Shown: positions 1-9,959 of the stretch, one piece after another
Layout: each line of letters begins with the position of its first letter
Numbering within the stretch: the stretch's first letter is position 1
From: Porphyrobacter sp. SLTP
GTDB lineage: Bacteria > Pseudomonadota > Alphaproteobacteria > Sphingomonadales > Sphingomonadaceae
Reading direction: 5' to 3'
NCBI RefSeq assembly: GCF_009905735.1
Contig: NZ_JAAALE010000009.1
Location: 62,001-126,000 of the forward strand
Length of the DNA stretch: 64,000 bases
Notes under the pieces: generated by a model
What the model saw: the letters and a program-made list of their open reading frames with translations, nothing else
Database searches by the model: none
Told to the model about the DNA's origin: nothing
Translations under genes and position numbers: made by a program

Positions 1-2
1 CG

Positions 3-668
3 GCGGGCCTGAAGCTGATCGACAAGTTCAACCTCGTGCGTGACGATTGGAACGGTTTCAATGTCCTCCACATTTCGGCCGCGCGGATGGCGTCGCTGAT
101 GCTCGGCTTCACGCTGCCGGGCGGGATGGGCGATATCGCGCAAGCTGCGCCAAAGGTGCTGCTCAGCCTCGGCGCGGACGAGATGGACTACGCGCCCTAC
201 GCGAACAGCCTCAAGGTCTATATCGGCCACCACGGCGACAAGGGCGCGCATCACGCCGACATCATCTTGCCGGGTGCGTCCTATGCCGAGAAGGACGGAA
301 CTTACGTGAACGCCGAAGGCCGGGTGCAGTTCGCCGAGAAGGCGGTCTTCGCCCCCGGCGACGCGCGTGAGGATTGGACGATCCTGCGCGCACTTGCTGA
401 CGCGGTGGGCGTCACCGTCGGCTTTGACAGCTTTGCCGCATTGCAGGCCAAGATGATCGCTGCAGTGCCCGCCTTGGTAGAAGAGGGCCTCGCCGATTAT
501 GGCGCGCTTCCCAAGGCCGACAGCGGCGCGAAGTTCGAAGGCGAGCTTGCAGGCTACCCGATCAAGGACTTCTACCTCACCAACGCAATCGCCCGCGCAA
601 GCGAGGTGATGCAGCGCTGCTCGGACGAGCTGCTCCACGGGGCGGACGTGAAGGAGGCTGCGGAATGA
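3..668 (+). CDS. nuoG: NADH-quinone oxidoreductase subunit G, C-terminal part (5' truncated by window edge)
   Basis: This is the last roughly 220 codons of the large Fe-S subunit of complex I; the frame is open from base 3, so the start lies before the window. The visible part is the molybdopterin-oxidoreductase-like C-terminal domain, with the VLHISAARM stretch and a [21 protein letters not shown] segment typical of NuoG/formate-dehydrogenase-like folds that conduct electrons toward the membrane arm. Its TGA overlaps the ATG of nuoH, so translation is probably coupled. Identity is supported both by these motifs and by the nuoH-N genes that follow. Confidence 0.93.
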   Translation, partial: AGLKLIDKFNLVRDDWNGFNVLHISAARMASLMLGFTLPGGMGDIAQAAPKVLLSLGADEMDYAPYANSLKVYIGHHGDKGAHHADIILPGASYAEKDGTYVNAEGRVQFAEKAVFAPGDAREDWTILRALADAVGVTVGFDSFAALQAKMIAAVPALVEEGLADYGALPKADSGAKFEGELAGYPIKDFYLTNAIARASEVMQRCSDELLHGADVKEAAE

Positions 669-1798
669 CCGCCTTCTTCCAATCCCTCGGCCTCAGCTAC
701 GAATGGGCCTGGACCGCCGCGACCCTGACCGGGATCATCGTGATCTCGCTGCTCGTCATGTTCAGCGTCGCCATGGTGATCTATGTCGACCGCAAGGTGC
801 TGGGCGCGATCATGATGCGGCGGGGGCCGAATGTGGTCGGGCCATTCGGTTTGCTGCAATCTTTCGCGGATGGCCTCAAGGTCTTCCTCCAAGAAACCAT
901 CATCCCGAGCGCCGCGAACAAGGGCATCTTCCTGCTCGCGCCGATCATCACTTTCACCGTCGCGCTGGCAGCCTGGGCGGTCATCCCGTTCTCGGCGGGC
1001 GTGGTGCTGGCGGATATCAATGTGGGTCTGCTCTACATCCTCGCGATCTCCTCGATGGGGGTTTACGGCGTGGTGATGAGCGGGTGGGCGTCGAACTCAA
1101 AATACCCGTTCTTCTCGGCGATGCGCGCTTCGGCGCAGATGATCTCCTACGAAGTCTCGATCGGATTCGTGCTGGTGTGCGTGGTGCTGTTTGCTGGCAC
1201 CTTCAACATGAGCGGGATCGTCAACGCGCAGCAGGGCTTCGGGCTCGGGCTGATCAACGCCTATGCGATCCACCCGCTGCTCTTCCCGATGTGGGTGGTG
1301 TTCTTCATCTCGGCGCTGGCCGAAACCGCGCGAGCGCCGTTTGACCTCACCGAGGCCGAGAGCGAACTCGTTGCGGGCTACCAGACCGAATATTCCTCGA
1401 TGAGCTTCGCTCTCTTCTGGCTTGGCGAGTATGCGAACATCCTCTTGATGTGCTCGCTCAACACGCTGCTGTTCTGGGGCGGGTGGCTGCCGCCTCTCGA
1501 CATTCCGGTGCTTTACATGGTGCCGGGGATCATCTGGTTCCTGCTCAAGACGTTCGTGTTCTTCTTCATGTTCAGCTGGATCTGGGCCACCGTGCCGCGC
1601 TACCGCTACGACCAGCTGATGCGGCTCGGGTGGAAGGTGTTCCTGCCGATGAGCCTCGTGTTCGTCGCAGTCACCAGTGGGTACCTGATGGCGACGGGGC
1701 ATTTTGATCGCTCGATAGCGCCGACTGCGCCTGCGACCTCCACCGAAATCGTCCAAACCACCCCTGCGCAGCCTGTCGCTGTGAGAGGCCAGTCATGA
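665..1798 (+). CDS. nuoH: NADH-quinone oxidoreductase subunit H
   Basis: Membrane subunit at the base of the complex I quinone chamber. The 377-residue protein has about eight to nine hydrophobic segments and family signatures: the early [16 protein letters not shown] loop, and [20 protein letters not shown] near the middle, whose acidic residues line the quinone tunnel. It starts at an ATG overlapping the nuoG stop and ends over the nuoI ATG. The C-terminal tail of about 30 residues, rich in Thr, Pro and Ala, is a little longer than in E. coli NuoH, as is common in this group. Confidence 0.96.
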   Translation: MTAFFQSLGLSYEWAWTAATLTGIIVISLLVMFSVAMVIYVDRKVLGAIMMRRGPNVVGPFGLLQSFADGLKVFLQETIIPSAANKGIFLLAPIITFTVALAAWAVIPFSAGVVLADINVGLLYILAISSMGVYGVVMSGWASNSKYPFFSAMRASAQMISYEVSIGFVLVCVVLFAGTFNMSGIVNAQQGFGLGLINAYAIHPLLFPMWVVFFISALAETARAPFDLTEAESELVAGYQTEYSSMSFALFWLGEYANILLMCSLNTLLFWGGWLPPLDIPVLYMVPGIIWFLLKTFVFFFMFSWIWATVPRYRYDQLMRLGWKVFLPMSLVFVAVTSGYLMATGHFDRSIAPTAPATSTEIVQTTPAQPVAVRGQS

Positions 1799-2283
1799 CC
1801 ACCGTCTCCCACCTCATCAAGAGCTTCACCCTCTGGGAATTCCTCAAGGCGCACGCCTTGACGCTGAAGTATTTCTTCAAGCCCAAGGTGACGATCAACT
1901 ACCCGTTCGAGAAAGCCCCGCTTTCGCCCCGCTTCCGCGGTGAGCACGCTTTGCGGCGCTATCCGAACGGCGAGGAACGCTGCATCGCGTGCAAGCTGTG
2001 CGAGGCCGTGTGTCCCGCGCAGGCGATCACCATCGAGAGCGAACCGCGTGAAGACGGCAGCCGCCGCACCACGCGATACGACATCGACATGACGAAGTGC
2101 ATCTATTGCGGCTTCTGCCAGGAAGCCTGTCCGGTCGATGCCATCGTCGAGGGACCGAATTTCGAATACGCCACCGAAACCCGCGAGGAGCTGCTTTACG
2201 ACAAGGCCAAGCTGCTTGCGAATGGTGACAAGTGGGAACGGGCCATCGCGGCCAACCTTGAAGCCGACGCACCCTACCGCTAG
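1795..2283 (+). CDS. nuoI: NADH-quinone oxidoreductase subunit I
   Basis: Peripheral-arm ferredoxin-like subunit carrying two [4Fe-4S] clusters (N6a and N6b). Both cysteine motifs are present: [12 protein letters not shown] near residue 62 and [12 protein letters not shown] near residue 102. The length of 162 residues is normal for alphaproteobacteria. The ATG overlaps the nuoH stop by 4 bp. About 150 bases of apparently untranslated sequence separate it from the chosen nuoJ start, the widest gap in the nuo cluster. Confidence 0.96.
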   Translation: MTTVSHLIKSFTLWEFLKAHALTLKYFFKPKVTINYPFEKAPLSPRFRGEHALRRYPNGEERCIACKLCEAVCPAQAITIESEPREDGSRRTTRYDIDMTKCIYCGFCQEACPVDAIVEGPNFEYATETREELLYDKAKLLANGDKWERAIAANLEADAPYR

Positions 2284-2431
2284 GGCGCGCCGGACGAGGG
2301 AATTGGGGTCAACGTAAATGCCGCCCCGGCACCGAGGGATCGGAACCGGGACGGAACTTGGACTAGGGATCACATTGCCGCTTTCTGGGCTCGGGCGCAT
2401 TGCCGGGGCTGCGGATCGGCGGAGTAACGTC

Positions 2432-3055
2432 ATGATACAGGCCATCGCCTTCTATTTCTTCGCGACCATTGTTGTCGCCAGCGCCGTGATGGTCGTCATG
2501 GCGCGCAATCCTGTGCATTCGGTCCTGTGGCTGATCATGGCGTTCTTCAACGCCGCCGGGCTGATGGTGCTGGTGGGCGCGGAGTTCATCGCGATGCTGT
2601 TGGTGATCGTTTATGTCGGTGCAGTCGCGGTGCTGTTCCTGTTCGTGGTCATGATGCTCGACATCGATTTTGCCGCGATGCGCGCAGGGCTCAGTCGCAA
2701 TGCGCCGCTGGGCCTGCTTATCGCAGCCGTGCTGCTCGCCGAACTGCTGCTGGCCGTGGGCGCTTACAATGCGGGCGGGCTGAGCCTTGGCACGCCTGAC
2801 GGGTCTGCGGTGCAGGCCGCTGACACGTCGAACATCGAGGCGCTCGGCGCGCTGCTCTATGGCCGCTACATCGTATTGTTCGAGATCGCAGGGATCATCC
2901 TGCTGGTCGCGATGATCGGCGCGATTGTGCTGACCTTCCAGCCGCCCAAGCCCGGCGCGCGCGCGCGGCAGGACGTGGGCAAGCAGATCCGTCGCCGTCC
3001 AGAGGACGCAACCGTCATGAAGAACCCGGAGATCGGGCAAGGGGTCGAACTGTGA
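2432..3055 (+). CDS. nuoJ: NADH-quinone oxidoreductase subunit J
   Basis: Membrane subunit of complex I containing the transmembrane helix that links the quinone site to the antiporter-like subunits. The frame is open from 2318, but the protein only resembles NuoJ from [15 protein letters not shown], which begins at the ATG at 2432 with a GGAG element just upstream, so I start it there (207 residues). Five hydrophobic segments are visible, followed by a basic C-terminal tail. The stop overlaps the GTG start of nuoK. Confidence 0.93.
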   Translation: MIQAIAFYFFATIVVASAVMVVMARNPVHSVLWLIMAFFNAAGLMVLVGAEFIAMLLVIVYVGAVAVLFLFVVMMLDIDFAAMRAGLSRNAPLGLLIAAVLLAELLLAVGAYNAGGLSLGTPDGSAVQAADTSNIEALGALLYGRYIVLFEIAGIILLVAMIGAIVLTFQPPKPGARARQDVGKQIRRRPEDATVMKNPEIGQGVEL

Positions 3056-3357
3056 TCGGCATCGAACATTATCTCACCGTCGGCGCGATCCTGTTCGTGC
3101 TCGGCGTGCTGGGGATTTTCCTCAACCGCAAGAACGTGATCGTCATCCTGATGGCGGTCGAGCTGATCCTGCTGAGTGTGAACCTCAACCTCGTGGCCTT
3201 CAGCGCCTTCATGCAGGATCTGGTGGGTCAGGTCTTCGCAATGCTGGTGCTGACCGTGGCAGCGGCCGAGGCGGCGATCGGGCTGGCGATCCTGGTGATC
3301 TATTTCCGCACCCGCGGTTCGATCGCGGTTGACGATATCAACCGGATGAAGGGGTAA
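3052..3357 (+). CDS. nuoK: NADH-quinone oxidoreductase subunit K
   Basis: Small three-helix MrpC-like membrane subunit of complex I. The 101-residue protein has the family features [24 protein letters not shown], split here as a conserved Glu in helix 2 (MAVELILL) and a second acidic residue in helix 3 ([13 protein letters not shown]), both implicated in proton transfer. It starts at GTG overlapping the nuoJ TGA. Normal family length. Confidence 0.95.
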   Translation: MIGIEHYLTVGAILFVLGVLGIFLNRKNVIVILMAVELILLSVNLNLVAFSAFMQDLVGQVFAMLVLTVAAAEAAIGLAILVIYFRTRGSIAVDDINRMKG

Positions 3358-3364
3358 GACGCCC

Positions 3365-5356
3365 GTGCATCCCATCCTCATCATTGTTTTCGCGCCGTTG
3401 GTTGCTGCCCTGATCGCAGGGCTGGGCAACCGGATGCTCGGCAATGTGGCGGCCAAGTCCGTCACCACCGGCGCGCTGCTGCTATCCGCGGGCCTGAGCT
3501 GGCCGATCTTCCTCGGCTTTATCGGCGGGACCGAAAGCGCGGAGGTCGTTCAGGTTCTGAAGTGGGTCGAAAGCGGCACGCTGAGCTTCGACTGGGCGCT
3601 GCGGGTCGATACGCTGACCGCGATCATGCTGGTCGTGATCAACACCGTGTCGGCGCTCGTGCACCTCTATTCATGGGGGTATATGGAGGAAGACCCGGAT
3701 CAGCCGCGCTTCTTCGCCTACCTCTCGCTGTTCACCTTCGCGATGCTGATGCTGGTGACGGCCGATAACCTCGTCCAGATGTTCTTTGGCTGGGAAGGGG
3801 TGGGCCTTGCGTCCTACCTGCTGATCGGTTTCTGGTTCAAAAAGCCGAGTGCGGGCGCAGCGGCGATCAAGGCCTTCGTGGTCAACCGCGTGGGTGACCT
3901 CGGCTTCATGCTCGGCATCTTCGGCACCTATCTGGTGTTCCAGACCACCTCGATCCCCGAAATTCTGGCGGCGGCTCCGGGCATGAGCGGTTCGACGATC
4001 ACCTTCGTCGGGATGCGGCTCTACACCATGGATATCCTGTGCATCCTGCTGTTCATCGGCGCGATGGGCAAGAGCGCGCAGCTGGGCCTGCACACCTGGC
4101 TGCCGGACGCGATGGAAGGCCCGACCCCGGTGTCCGCGCTGATCCACGCCGCGACCATGGTGACGGCGGGCGTGTTCATGCTGTGCCGCCTCTCGCCGAT
4201 GTTCGAGACGGCACCGACCGCACTCACCATCGTCACCATCGTCGGCGCTGCGACCTGCTTCTTTGCTGCCACGATCGGCACGACGCAGTGGGACATCAAG
4301 CGGGTGATCGCCTATTCGACCTGCTCGCAGCTGGGCTACATGTTCTTTGCCGCGGGCGTCGGCGCTTATGGCGCGGCGATGTTCCACCTTTTCACCCACG
4401 CCTTCTTCAAGGCGCTGCTGTTCTTGGGTGCGGGCTCTGTGATCCACGCGATGCACCACGAGCAGGACATGCGGTACTACGGCGGGTTGCGTAAAGTGAT
4501 CCCGTTCACCTTCTATGCGATGCTGGCAGGCACGTTGGCGATCACGGGGCTGGGTGTCTATCACCTCGGTGTCGGCTTCGCGGGCTTCTGGTCGAAGGAC
4601 GCGATCCTCGAAGTTGCCTATGCGCGCCACAATGGCGCAGGGCAGTTCGCCTTCTGGGCCGGTGCCATCGCTGCGCTGCTGACCAGCTTCTATTCCTGGC
4701 GCCTGATGTTCCTGACCTTCTGGGGCAAGCCGCGCTGGATCGAGAGCGAGCATATCCAGCACTCGGTGCACAAGACCCCTGCCGAAGCGGGTGAGGACAC
4801 CACGGGTGGCTATCATCCGCATGAAAGCCCGATCACGATGCTGATCCCGCTCGGCCTGCTGACCATTGGCGCGATTGCCGCAGGGCAGGTGTTTGCGCCC
4901 AGCTTCCTCGACAGCGCGGCCTTCTGGAACGGCTCGATTTTCTACAACGAAGACCTGATCCACGCGATGCACGCCGTGCCCTACTGGGTGAAGTATACGG
5001 CGCTGATCGTCATGCTGATCGGCTTTGCAGGTGCCTATGTGGCCTACATCGCCAAGCCTGACATCCCGGCGAAGTTCGTCGCGACCTTTGGCGCGCTGCA
5101 TAACTTCGTCTACCGCAAGTGGTACTTCGACGAGCTGTACGATGCGATCTTCGTGAAGCCTGCCTTCGCGCTGGGCCGCGCTTTCTGGAAGCTCGGCGAT
5201 ATCGGCACGATCGACCGCTTCGGCCCCAACGGCATCGCCTGGGCGGTCGAGCGTTCGTCGGTCGCCGCGAAGTCGATCCAGTCGGGCTACGTCTACACCT
5301 ACGCGTTGATCATGCTGCTCGGGCTGGTCGCCGCTGTCACCTTTGTTCTGCTTTAG
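3365..5356 (+). CDS. nuoL: NADH-quinone oxidoreductase subunit L
   Basis: Distal antiporter-like proton-pumping subunit of complex I. The 663-residue protein has many transmembrane segments, the [16 protein letters not shown] stretch with the key Glu of TM5, the [21 protein letters not shown] region with the TM7 Lys, and a C-terminal lateral helix plus anchor. It starts at a GTG 7 bases after nuoK. The downstream nuoM gene begins 14 bases after the stop. Confidence 0.95.
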   Translation: MHPILIIVFAPLVAALIAGLGNRMLGNVAAKSVTTGALLLSAGLSWPIFLGFIGGTESAEVVQVLKWVESGTLSFDWALRVDTLTAIMLVVINTVSALVHLYSWGYMEEDPDQPRFFAYLSLFTFAMLMLVTADNLVQMFFGWEGVGLASYLLIGFWFKKPSAGAAAIKAFVVNRVGDLGFMLGIFGTYLVFQTTSIPEILAAAPGMSGSTITFVGMRLYTMDILCILLFIGAMGKSAQLGLHTWLPDAMEGPTPVSALIHAATMVTAGVFMLCRLSPMFETAPTALTIVTIVGAATCFFAATIGTTQWDIKRVIAYSTCSQLGYMFFAAGVGAYGAAMFHLFTHAFFKALLFLGAGSVIHAMHHEQDMRYYGGLRKVIPFTFYAMLAGTLAITGLGVYHLGVGFAGFWSKDAILEVAYARHNGAGQFAFWAGAIAALLTSFYSWRLMFLTFWGKPRWIESEHIQHSVHKTPAEAGEDTTGGYHPHESPITMLIPLGLLTIGAIAAGQVFAPSFLDSAAFWNGSIFYNEDLIHAMHAVPYWVKYTALIVMLIGFAGAYVAYIAKPDIPAKFVATFGALHNFVYRKWYFDELYDAIFVKPAFALGRAFWKLGDIGTIDRFGPNGIAWAVERSSVAAKSIQSGYVYTYALIMLLGLVAAVTFVLL

Positions 5357-5370
5357 GAGCGCGCTTCGTA

Positions 5371-6936
5371 ATGGAAGGCCTTCCCATCCTGTCGCTGATG
5401 ATGCTCGCGCCGCTGGCGGGTGCTGCGGCGTGCCTGTTTGCGGGCGCGACTGCGGCCCGCTGGATCGCGCTCGGCGCGACGCTTGTCACCTTCGTGCTCG
5501 GCGTCGTGCTGTGGTCGAATTACCAGATCGGCGGCCCGCAGTGGCAGTTCACCGAGCGGGCTGAGCTTTTCGCAGGCTTCAGCTATGCACTCGGGATCGA
5601 CGGGATTGCGCTGATGCTGATCATGCTCAGCGTCTTCCTGATGCCGGTCTGCATTCTGGCAAGCTGGGAATCGGTGCAAAAGCGCGTCGGCGAATACATG
5701 GCGGCCTTCCTGTTCATGGAAGTGCTGATGATCGGCACTTTCGCGGCGCAGGACCTCTTCCTGTTCTACGTCTTCTTCGAGGCGGGCCTGATCCCGATGT
5801 ACCTGATCATCGGGGTGTGGGGCGGGGACAACCGCATTTACGCGAGCTACAAGTTCTTCCTCTACACGCTGTTCGGATCAGTGCTGATGCTGATCGCGAT
5901 GTTCTGGATGGTGGCCGAAGCGGGCACCTCCGACATCCCGACGCTGATGCAGTACAGCTTCCCGACCAGCGCGCAGACGTGGCTCTGGCTGGCCTTCTTC
6001 GCCAGCTTTGCGGTGAAGGTGCCGATGTGGCCGCTCCACACCTGGCTGCCCGATGCCCACGTGCAGGCGCCGACCGCAGGTTCGGTCATCCTTGCCGGCG
6101 TGCTGCTGAAGCTGGGCGGATACGGCTTCATCCGCTTCAGCCTGCCGATGTTCCCCGAGGCATCGGCGCAGTTCGCTTGGCTGGTGTTCGCCCTGTCGAT
6201 GATCGCGGTGGTCTATACCTCGCTGGTTGCGCTGGTGCAGACCGACATGAAGAAGCTGATCGCCTATTCCTCGGTCGCGCACATGGCGATTGTCACGGTC
6301 GGACTGTTCGCCTTCAACGTGCAGGGGCTGGAGGGCGCGATGATCGTCATGCTCTCACACGGCCTCGTATCGGGCGCGCTGTTCCTGTGCGTGGGTGTGA
6401 TCTATGACCGCCTGCACACCCGCGAGATTGCGCGTTACGGCGGGCTGGCGATCAACATGCCCTATTACGCGCTGTTCTTCCTGCTGTTCACCATGGCGAG
6501 CATCGGCCTGCCGGGCACCAGCGGTTTCGTCGGCGAGTTCCTCTCGCTGGCGGGCATCTACCAGACCTCGAGCCTCGTGGCGCTGATCTGCACCACCGGC
6601 ATCATTCTGGGTGCGGCTTACATGCTTTACCTCTATCGCCGCGTCGCATTTGGCGGACAGGTGAATGCAGACGCCGCCGCGATGCGCGACATTTCGGCGC
6701 GCGAGTGGGTCATGATGGCCCCGATTGCGGCGGCGGTGATGTGGATGGGCGTCTATCCCGAAAGCTTCCTTGCGCCGATGCGCGCCGACATCGCCGTCCT
6801 CGATGCACGGCTTGCGGCGGCGGCCCCGGCGGGTGATGCGAAGCTGGCCCCCGGCGCCCCGCGCGCGGCGGCTGCCAATGCGATGCCACATCATGAGGGC
6901 TCCGAGACTTCGAGCGCCAAGGAGGGCGCGCACTGA
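5371..6936 (+). CDS. nuoM: NADH-quinone oxidoreductase subunit M
   Basis: Second antiporter-like subunit of the complex I membrane arm. The open frame runs upstream into nuoL, but NuoM homology starts at the ATG at 5371 (MEGLPILSLMMLAPL) with AGGAGC about 11 bases upstream, giving 521 residues. FYVFFEAGLIPMYLIIG carries the conserved TM5 Glu and [15 protein letters not shown] the TM7 Lys. A variable tail of about 45 residues rich in Ala, Pro and His precedes the stop, which overlaps the nuoN ATG by one base. Confidence 0.95.
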   Translation: MEGLPILSLMMLAPLAGAAACLFAGATAARWIALGATLVTFVLGVVLWSNYQIGGPQWQFTERAELFAGFSYALGIDGIALMLIMLSVFLMPVCILASWESVQKRVGEYMAAFLFMEVLMIGTFAAQDLFLFYVFFEAGLIPMYLIIGVWGGDNRIYASYKFFLYTLFGSVLMLIAMFWMVAEAGTSDIPTLMQYSFPTSAQTWLWLAFFASFAVKVPMWPLHTWLPDAHVQAPTAGSVILAGVLLKLGGYGFIRFSLPMFPEASAQFAWLVFALSMIAVVYTSLVALVQTDMKKLIAYSSVAHMAIVTVGLFAFNVQGLEGAMIVMLSHGLVSGALFLCVGVIYDRLHTREIARYGGLAINMPYYALFFLLFTMASIGLPGTSGFVGEFLSLAGIYQTSSLVALICTTGIILGAAYMLYLYRRVAFGGQVNADAAAMRDISAREWVMMAPIAAAVMWMGVYPESFLAPMRADIAVLDARLAAAAPAGDAKLAPGAPRAAAANAMPHHEGSETSSAKEGAH

Positions 6937-8414
6937 TGGAATTCGCTGCTTCTTTCGCGCTTGTGATGCCCGAGCTGGTGCTGATTGCAGCCGGGCTCAC
7001 GCTGCTGCTGGTCGCAGCCTGGGGCGGAGACAAGGCCGCGCGCCTGATCGCCATCGCTGCCGTTGCTGCATTTTTCGCGGCCGGGTTCCTGCTCGTGCCG
7101 GGGCTGCATTTCGGGGTCGATGGCCCCGCCACGCTGGCGTTCGGCGGGTTGATCAAAGTCGATAGCTTCGCGCTGTTTGCCAAGGCGCTGATCTACCTCG
7201 CCGCCATCGGTGCGCTGATGATCGCGCCGGCGTTCTTCGATGGCCCCTCGGCGGGCACCGAGCGCGGGATGCGCGCGGAATACCCGGTGCTGATCCTGTT
7301 CGCAGCCGTCGGCATGAGCATCATGGTCTCGGCCAATGATTTCATGAGCCTGTACCTCGGGCTCGAGCTCAACAGTCTGTCAGCCTATGTGCTCGCCGCG
7401 ATCCTGCGGCGCGATCCGCGGTCGGGCGAAGCGGGCCTCAAGTATTTCGTGCTGGGGGCGCTTGCCTCGGGCATCCTGCTTTACGGGATGAGCCTGCTTT
7501 ACGGGTTCACCGGCGGCACGTCCTTCACCGCTGTCCGTGCAGGCCTGACGGGCGAGATGGGTTACGGCGCGCTGTTCGGGGTGATCTTCGTGCTCTCCGG
7601 CCTTGCGTTCAAGATCTCTGCCGTGCCGTTCCACATGTGGACGCCCGACGTCTACGAAGGCGCGCCGACGCCGGTTACCGCCTTCTTTGCCACGGCACCC
7701 AAGGTTGCCGCCGTCGCGCTCACCGCGCGGGTGGTGTTCGAAGTGTTCGGCGGGCAAGTCGCCGCGTGGCAGCAGATCGTGATGTTCATGGCGCTCGCCT
7801 CGATCATCTTCGGCGCATTGGGAGCGATCGGGCAGGAGAACCTGAAGCGGTTGCTCGCCTATTCCTCGATCAACAATATCGGCTTCATCCTGCTCGGCCT
7901 CGCCGTAGCCAATGCCGACGGGGCGAGCGCCATGCTCGTTTACCTGTTCATCTATGTCGCCATGAGCCTTGGCAGCTTTGTCGCGCTGCTGATGCTGCGC
8001 GGCGAGGATGGCGCGCTGTTCGAAACCTTTGCCGACATCCGCGGGCTTTCCGTGACCCAGCCTGCGATTGCGTGGGCGCTGCTCCTGTTCATGTTCAGCC
8101 TCGCGGGCATTCCGCCGCTGCTCGGCTTCTACAGCAAGTTCGTGGTGTTCCAGGCGACCATTGAGGCCGGGCTGGTGGCATTCGGCGCGATCGCCATCGC
8201 GGCGAGTGTGATCGGCGCGTTCTACTACATCAAGTTCGTCAAGGTGATGTTCTTCGATGAACCCGCAGGCGTGGCCACTGGCAAGAGCGGTGCGGCGCAT
8301 TGGGTGCTGCTGGGGCTGACGGCATTGATCGTCTCGCCCTTGGGCTATCTGTTGACCCCGTCGCTGACCGATCTGGCTGACAAGGCTGCGGCCTCGCTGT
8401 TCCTTACGGTTTGA
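6936..8414 (+). CDS. nuoN: NADH-quinone oxidoreductase subunit N
   Basis: Third antiporter-like proton-pumping subunit of complex I, next to NuoK in the assembled arm. The 492 residues are almost wholly hydrophobic with about 14 membrane segments. SLYLGLELNSLSAYVLAA contains the TM5 Glu, and FKISAVPFHMWTPDVYEGAP the TM7 Lys. It is the last nuo gene here. The stop overlaps a TTG used by birA, so the cofactor gene is translationally linked to the respiratory operon. Confidence 0.95.
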   Translation: MEFAASFALVMPELVLIAAGLTLLLVAAWGGDKAARLIAIAAVAAFFAAGFLLVPGLHFGVDGPATLAFGGLIKVDSFALFAKALIYLAAIGALMIAPAFFDGPSAGTERGMRAEYPVLILFAAVGMSIMVSANDFMSLYLGLELNSLSAYVLAAILRRDPRSGEAGLKYFVLGALASGILLYGMSLLYGFTGGTSFTAVRAGLTGEMGYGALFGVIFVLSGLAFKISAVPFHMWTPDVYEGAPTPVTAFFATAPKVAAVALTARVVFEVFGGQVAAWQQIVMFMALASIIFGALGAIGQENLKRLLAYSSINNIGFILLGLAVANADGASAMLVYLFIYVAMSLGSFVALLMLRGEDGALFETFADIRGLSVTQPAIAWALLLFMFSLAGIPPLLGFYSKFVVFQATIEAGLVAFGAIAIAASVIGAFYYIKFVKVMFFDEPAGVATGKSGAAHWVLLGLTALIVSPLGYLLTPSLTDLADKAAASLFLTV

Positions 8415-9121
8415 TCGCCTTCGCCGAACAGACCGGCTCGACCAACGCCGACCTCGCCGCAGCCTTGCGTGCGGGTGAGGGCTGGGCCGAGGGGCGCTGG
8501 CTGGTCGCCCGCCGCCAGACCGCGGGACGCGGGCGGCAAGGGCGCGAATGGTTTGACGGCGCGGGCAATTTCATGGGCTCCACCGTAGTGATGCTGGCGG
8601 AGGGCGGTCCGCCGCCTGCCAGCCTCAGCTTCGTCGCGGCGCTGGCCGTTAGTGACGCGGCTGCTGCCGCATTGCCCGACGATACTGCGCTGGCGCTCAA
8701 ATGGCCCAATGATGTCCTGCTGGATGGCGGCAAGCTGTCCGGCATCCTCTTGGAGATGGTGCGCGGGCACATTGTCGTCGGGATCGGGGTGAACCTCGCC
8801 CGTGCGCCTGACCTGCCTGACCGCAAGACCGCCGCACTCGCGGATGTGATCCCGCCGCCGCCGCTGGAAGATTTCGCGGCCAGCCTCGCCGCCGCCTTCG
8901 ATCGCAGGCTGGAAAGTTGGCGCACCTACGGCCTTGGCGCGACACTCCACGCCTTCCTCAGCCGCTCCATCCATGCGCAGGGATCTCCCGTAACTGTCCA
9001 CGATACCGATGGCTCAGTGCTGTCGGGCTCCTTTGCTGGCCTTGAGGAAAGCGACGGCGCTTTGCGGCTACGCTTGGCGGATGGCAGCGAACGTGTCATT
9101 CGCGCAGGCGACATTTCGTAA
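8411..9121 (+). CDS. birA: biotin--[acetyl-CoA-carboxylase] ligase
   Basis: Activates biotin with ATP and attaches it to the carboxyl-carrier lysine of biotin enzymes. The ligase domain is recognisable from the STNADL start region, the GRGRQGREWF biotinyl-adenylate loop, and KWPNDVLLDGGKLSGIL. At 236 residues it is a class I enzyme without the N-terminal DNA-binding domain of E. coli BirA, so it should not repress a biotin operon. The TTG start overlaps the nuoN TGA. Its position behind nuoN and before coaX is a common alphaproteobacterial order. Confidence 0.92.
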   Translation: MIAFAEQTGSTNADLAAALRAGEGWAEGRWLVARRQTAGRGRQGREWFDGAGNFMGSTVVMLAEGGPPPASLSFVAALAVSDAAAAALPDDTALALKWPNDVLLDGGKLSGILLEMVRGHIVVGIGVNLARAPDLPDRKTAALADVIPPPPLEDFAASLAAAFDRRLESWRTYGLGATLHAFLSRSIHAQGSPVTVHDTDGSVLSGSFAGLEESDGALRLRLADGSERVIRAGDIS

Positions 9122-9138
9122 GTTAAGGACTGCCAGAG

Positions 9139-9933
9139 ATGCTGCTCGCCGCCGATGTCGGGAACACCAATGTCGTCTTCGCCCTGTTCACCTATGGGGA
9201 GGACGGCACGCACCACATTCGTGCACGCTGGCGCATCGCCACCGACCCGCGCCGGACGGGCGATGAATATGCGGTGTGGCTGCTCCAACTGCTGAAGATC
9301 GAGGGGTTCGAACGCTCGGACATCACCCAGATCATCGTCGCCTCGGTCGTCCCGCGCGCCGACCACAACCTCACCGTATTGTGCGAAAAGTATTTCGGCA
9401 TCACGCCGCTGTTCGCCGGGCAGGGAACAGCGCGTTGGCGCTTTGAGATCGATGTCGACCAACCCTCGTCGCTCGGCGCTGACCGCGCACTCAACATTCT
9501 TGCCGCGCACCACAAATATGGCGGCGACCTTATCATCGTCGACTTCGGCACCGCCACCAAGTTCGAAGCGGTCGATTTCACCGGCGCCTACAAGGGCGGC
9601 TCGATCGCGCCTGGGATCAACCTGTCATTGGACGCGCTGGTCGGCAAGACCGCCAAGCTGCCGCGCATCGCGATCCGCGCGCCGTCCACCCGCAGCGTCA
9701 TTGGCCGCAACACCGAAGACCAGATGCTGATCGGCGTCTTCTGGGGCTATGTCGCGATGATGGAGGGCATGGTCGCCAAGATGAAGGCCGAGATCGGCCG
9801 CCCCGCAAAGGTTGTAGCCACCGGCGGGCTCGCCATATTGTTCGACGACGCCACCGAAATTTTCGACCACGTTGATGCCGACCTTACACTGGACGGCCTC
9901 GCCATACTTGCCAGGCAGGCAGAAGCCGCCTGA
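9139..9933 (+). CDS. coaX: type III pantothenate kinase
   Basis: Catalyses the first step of CoA synthesis, phosphorylation of pantothenate. The ASKHA-fold motifs are present: [12 protein letters not shown] at the N terminus (phosphate-1), [11 protein letters not shown] in the middle, and DFGTATKFE (phosphate-2), with [11 protein letters not shown] following. Length 264 residues is normal. It lies 17 bases downstream of birA, with AAGGA about 14 bases before the ATG, and 26 bases before rnj. Confidence 0.94.
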   Translation: MLLAADVGNTNVVFALFTYGEDGTHHIRARWRIATDPRRTGDEYAVWLLQLLKIEGFERSDITQIIVASVVPRADHNLTVLCEKYFGITPLFAGQGTARWRFEIDVDQPSSLGADRALNILAAHHKYGGDLIIVDFGTATKFEAVDFTGAYKGGSIAPGINLSLDALVGKTAKLPRIAIRAPSTRSVIGRNTEDQMLIGVFWGYVAMMEGMVAKMKAEIGRPAKVVATGGLAILFDDATEIFDHVDADLTLDGLAILARQAEAA

Positions 9934-9959
9934 TCCTCTCTCACAGAACCGGAAACACA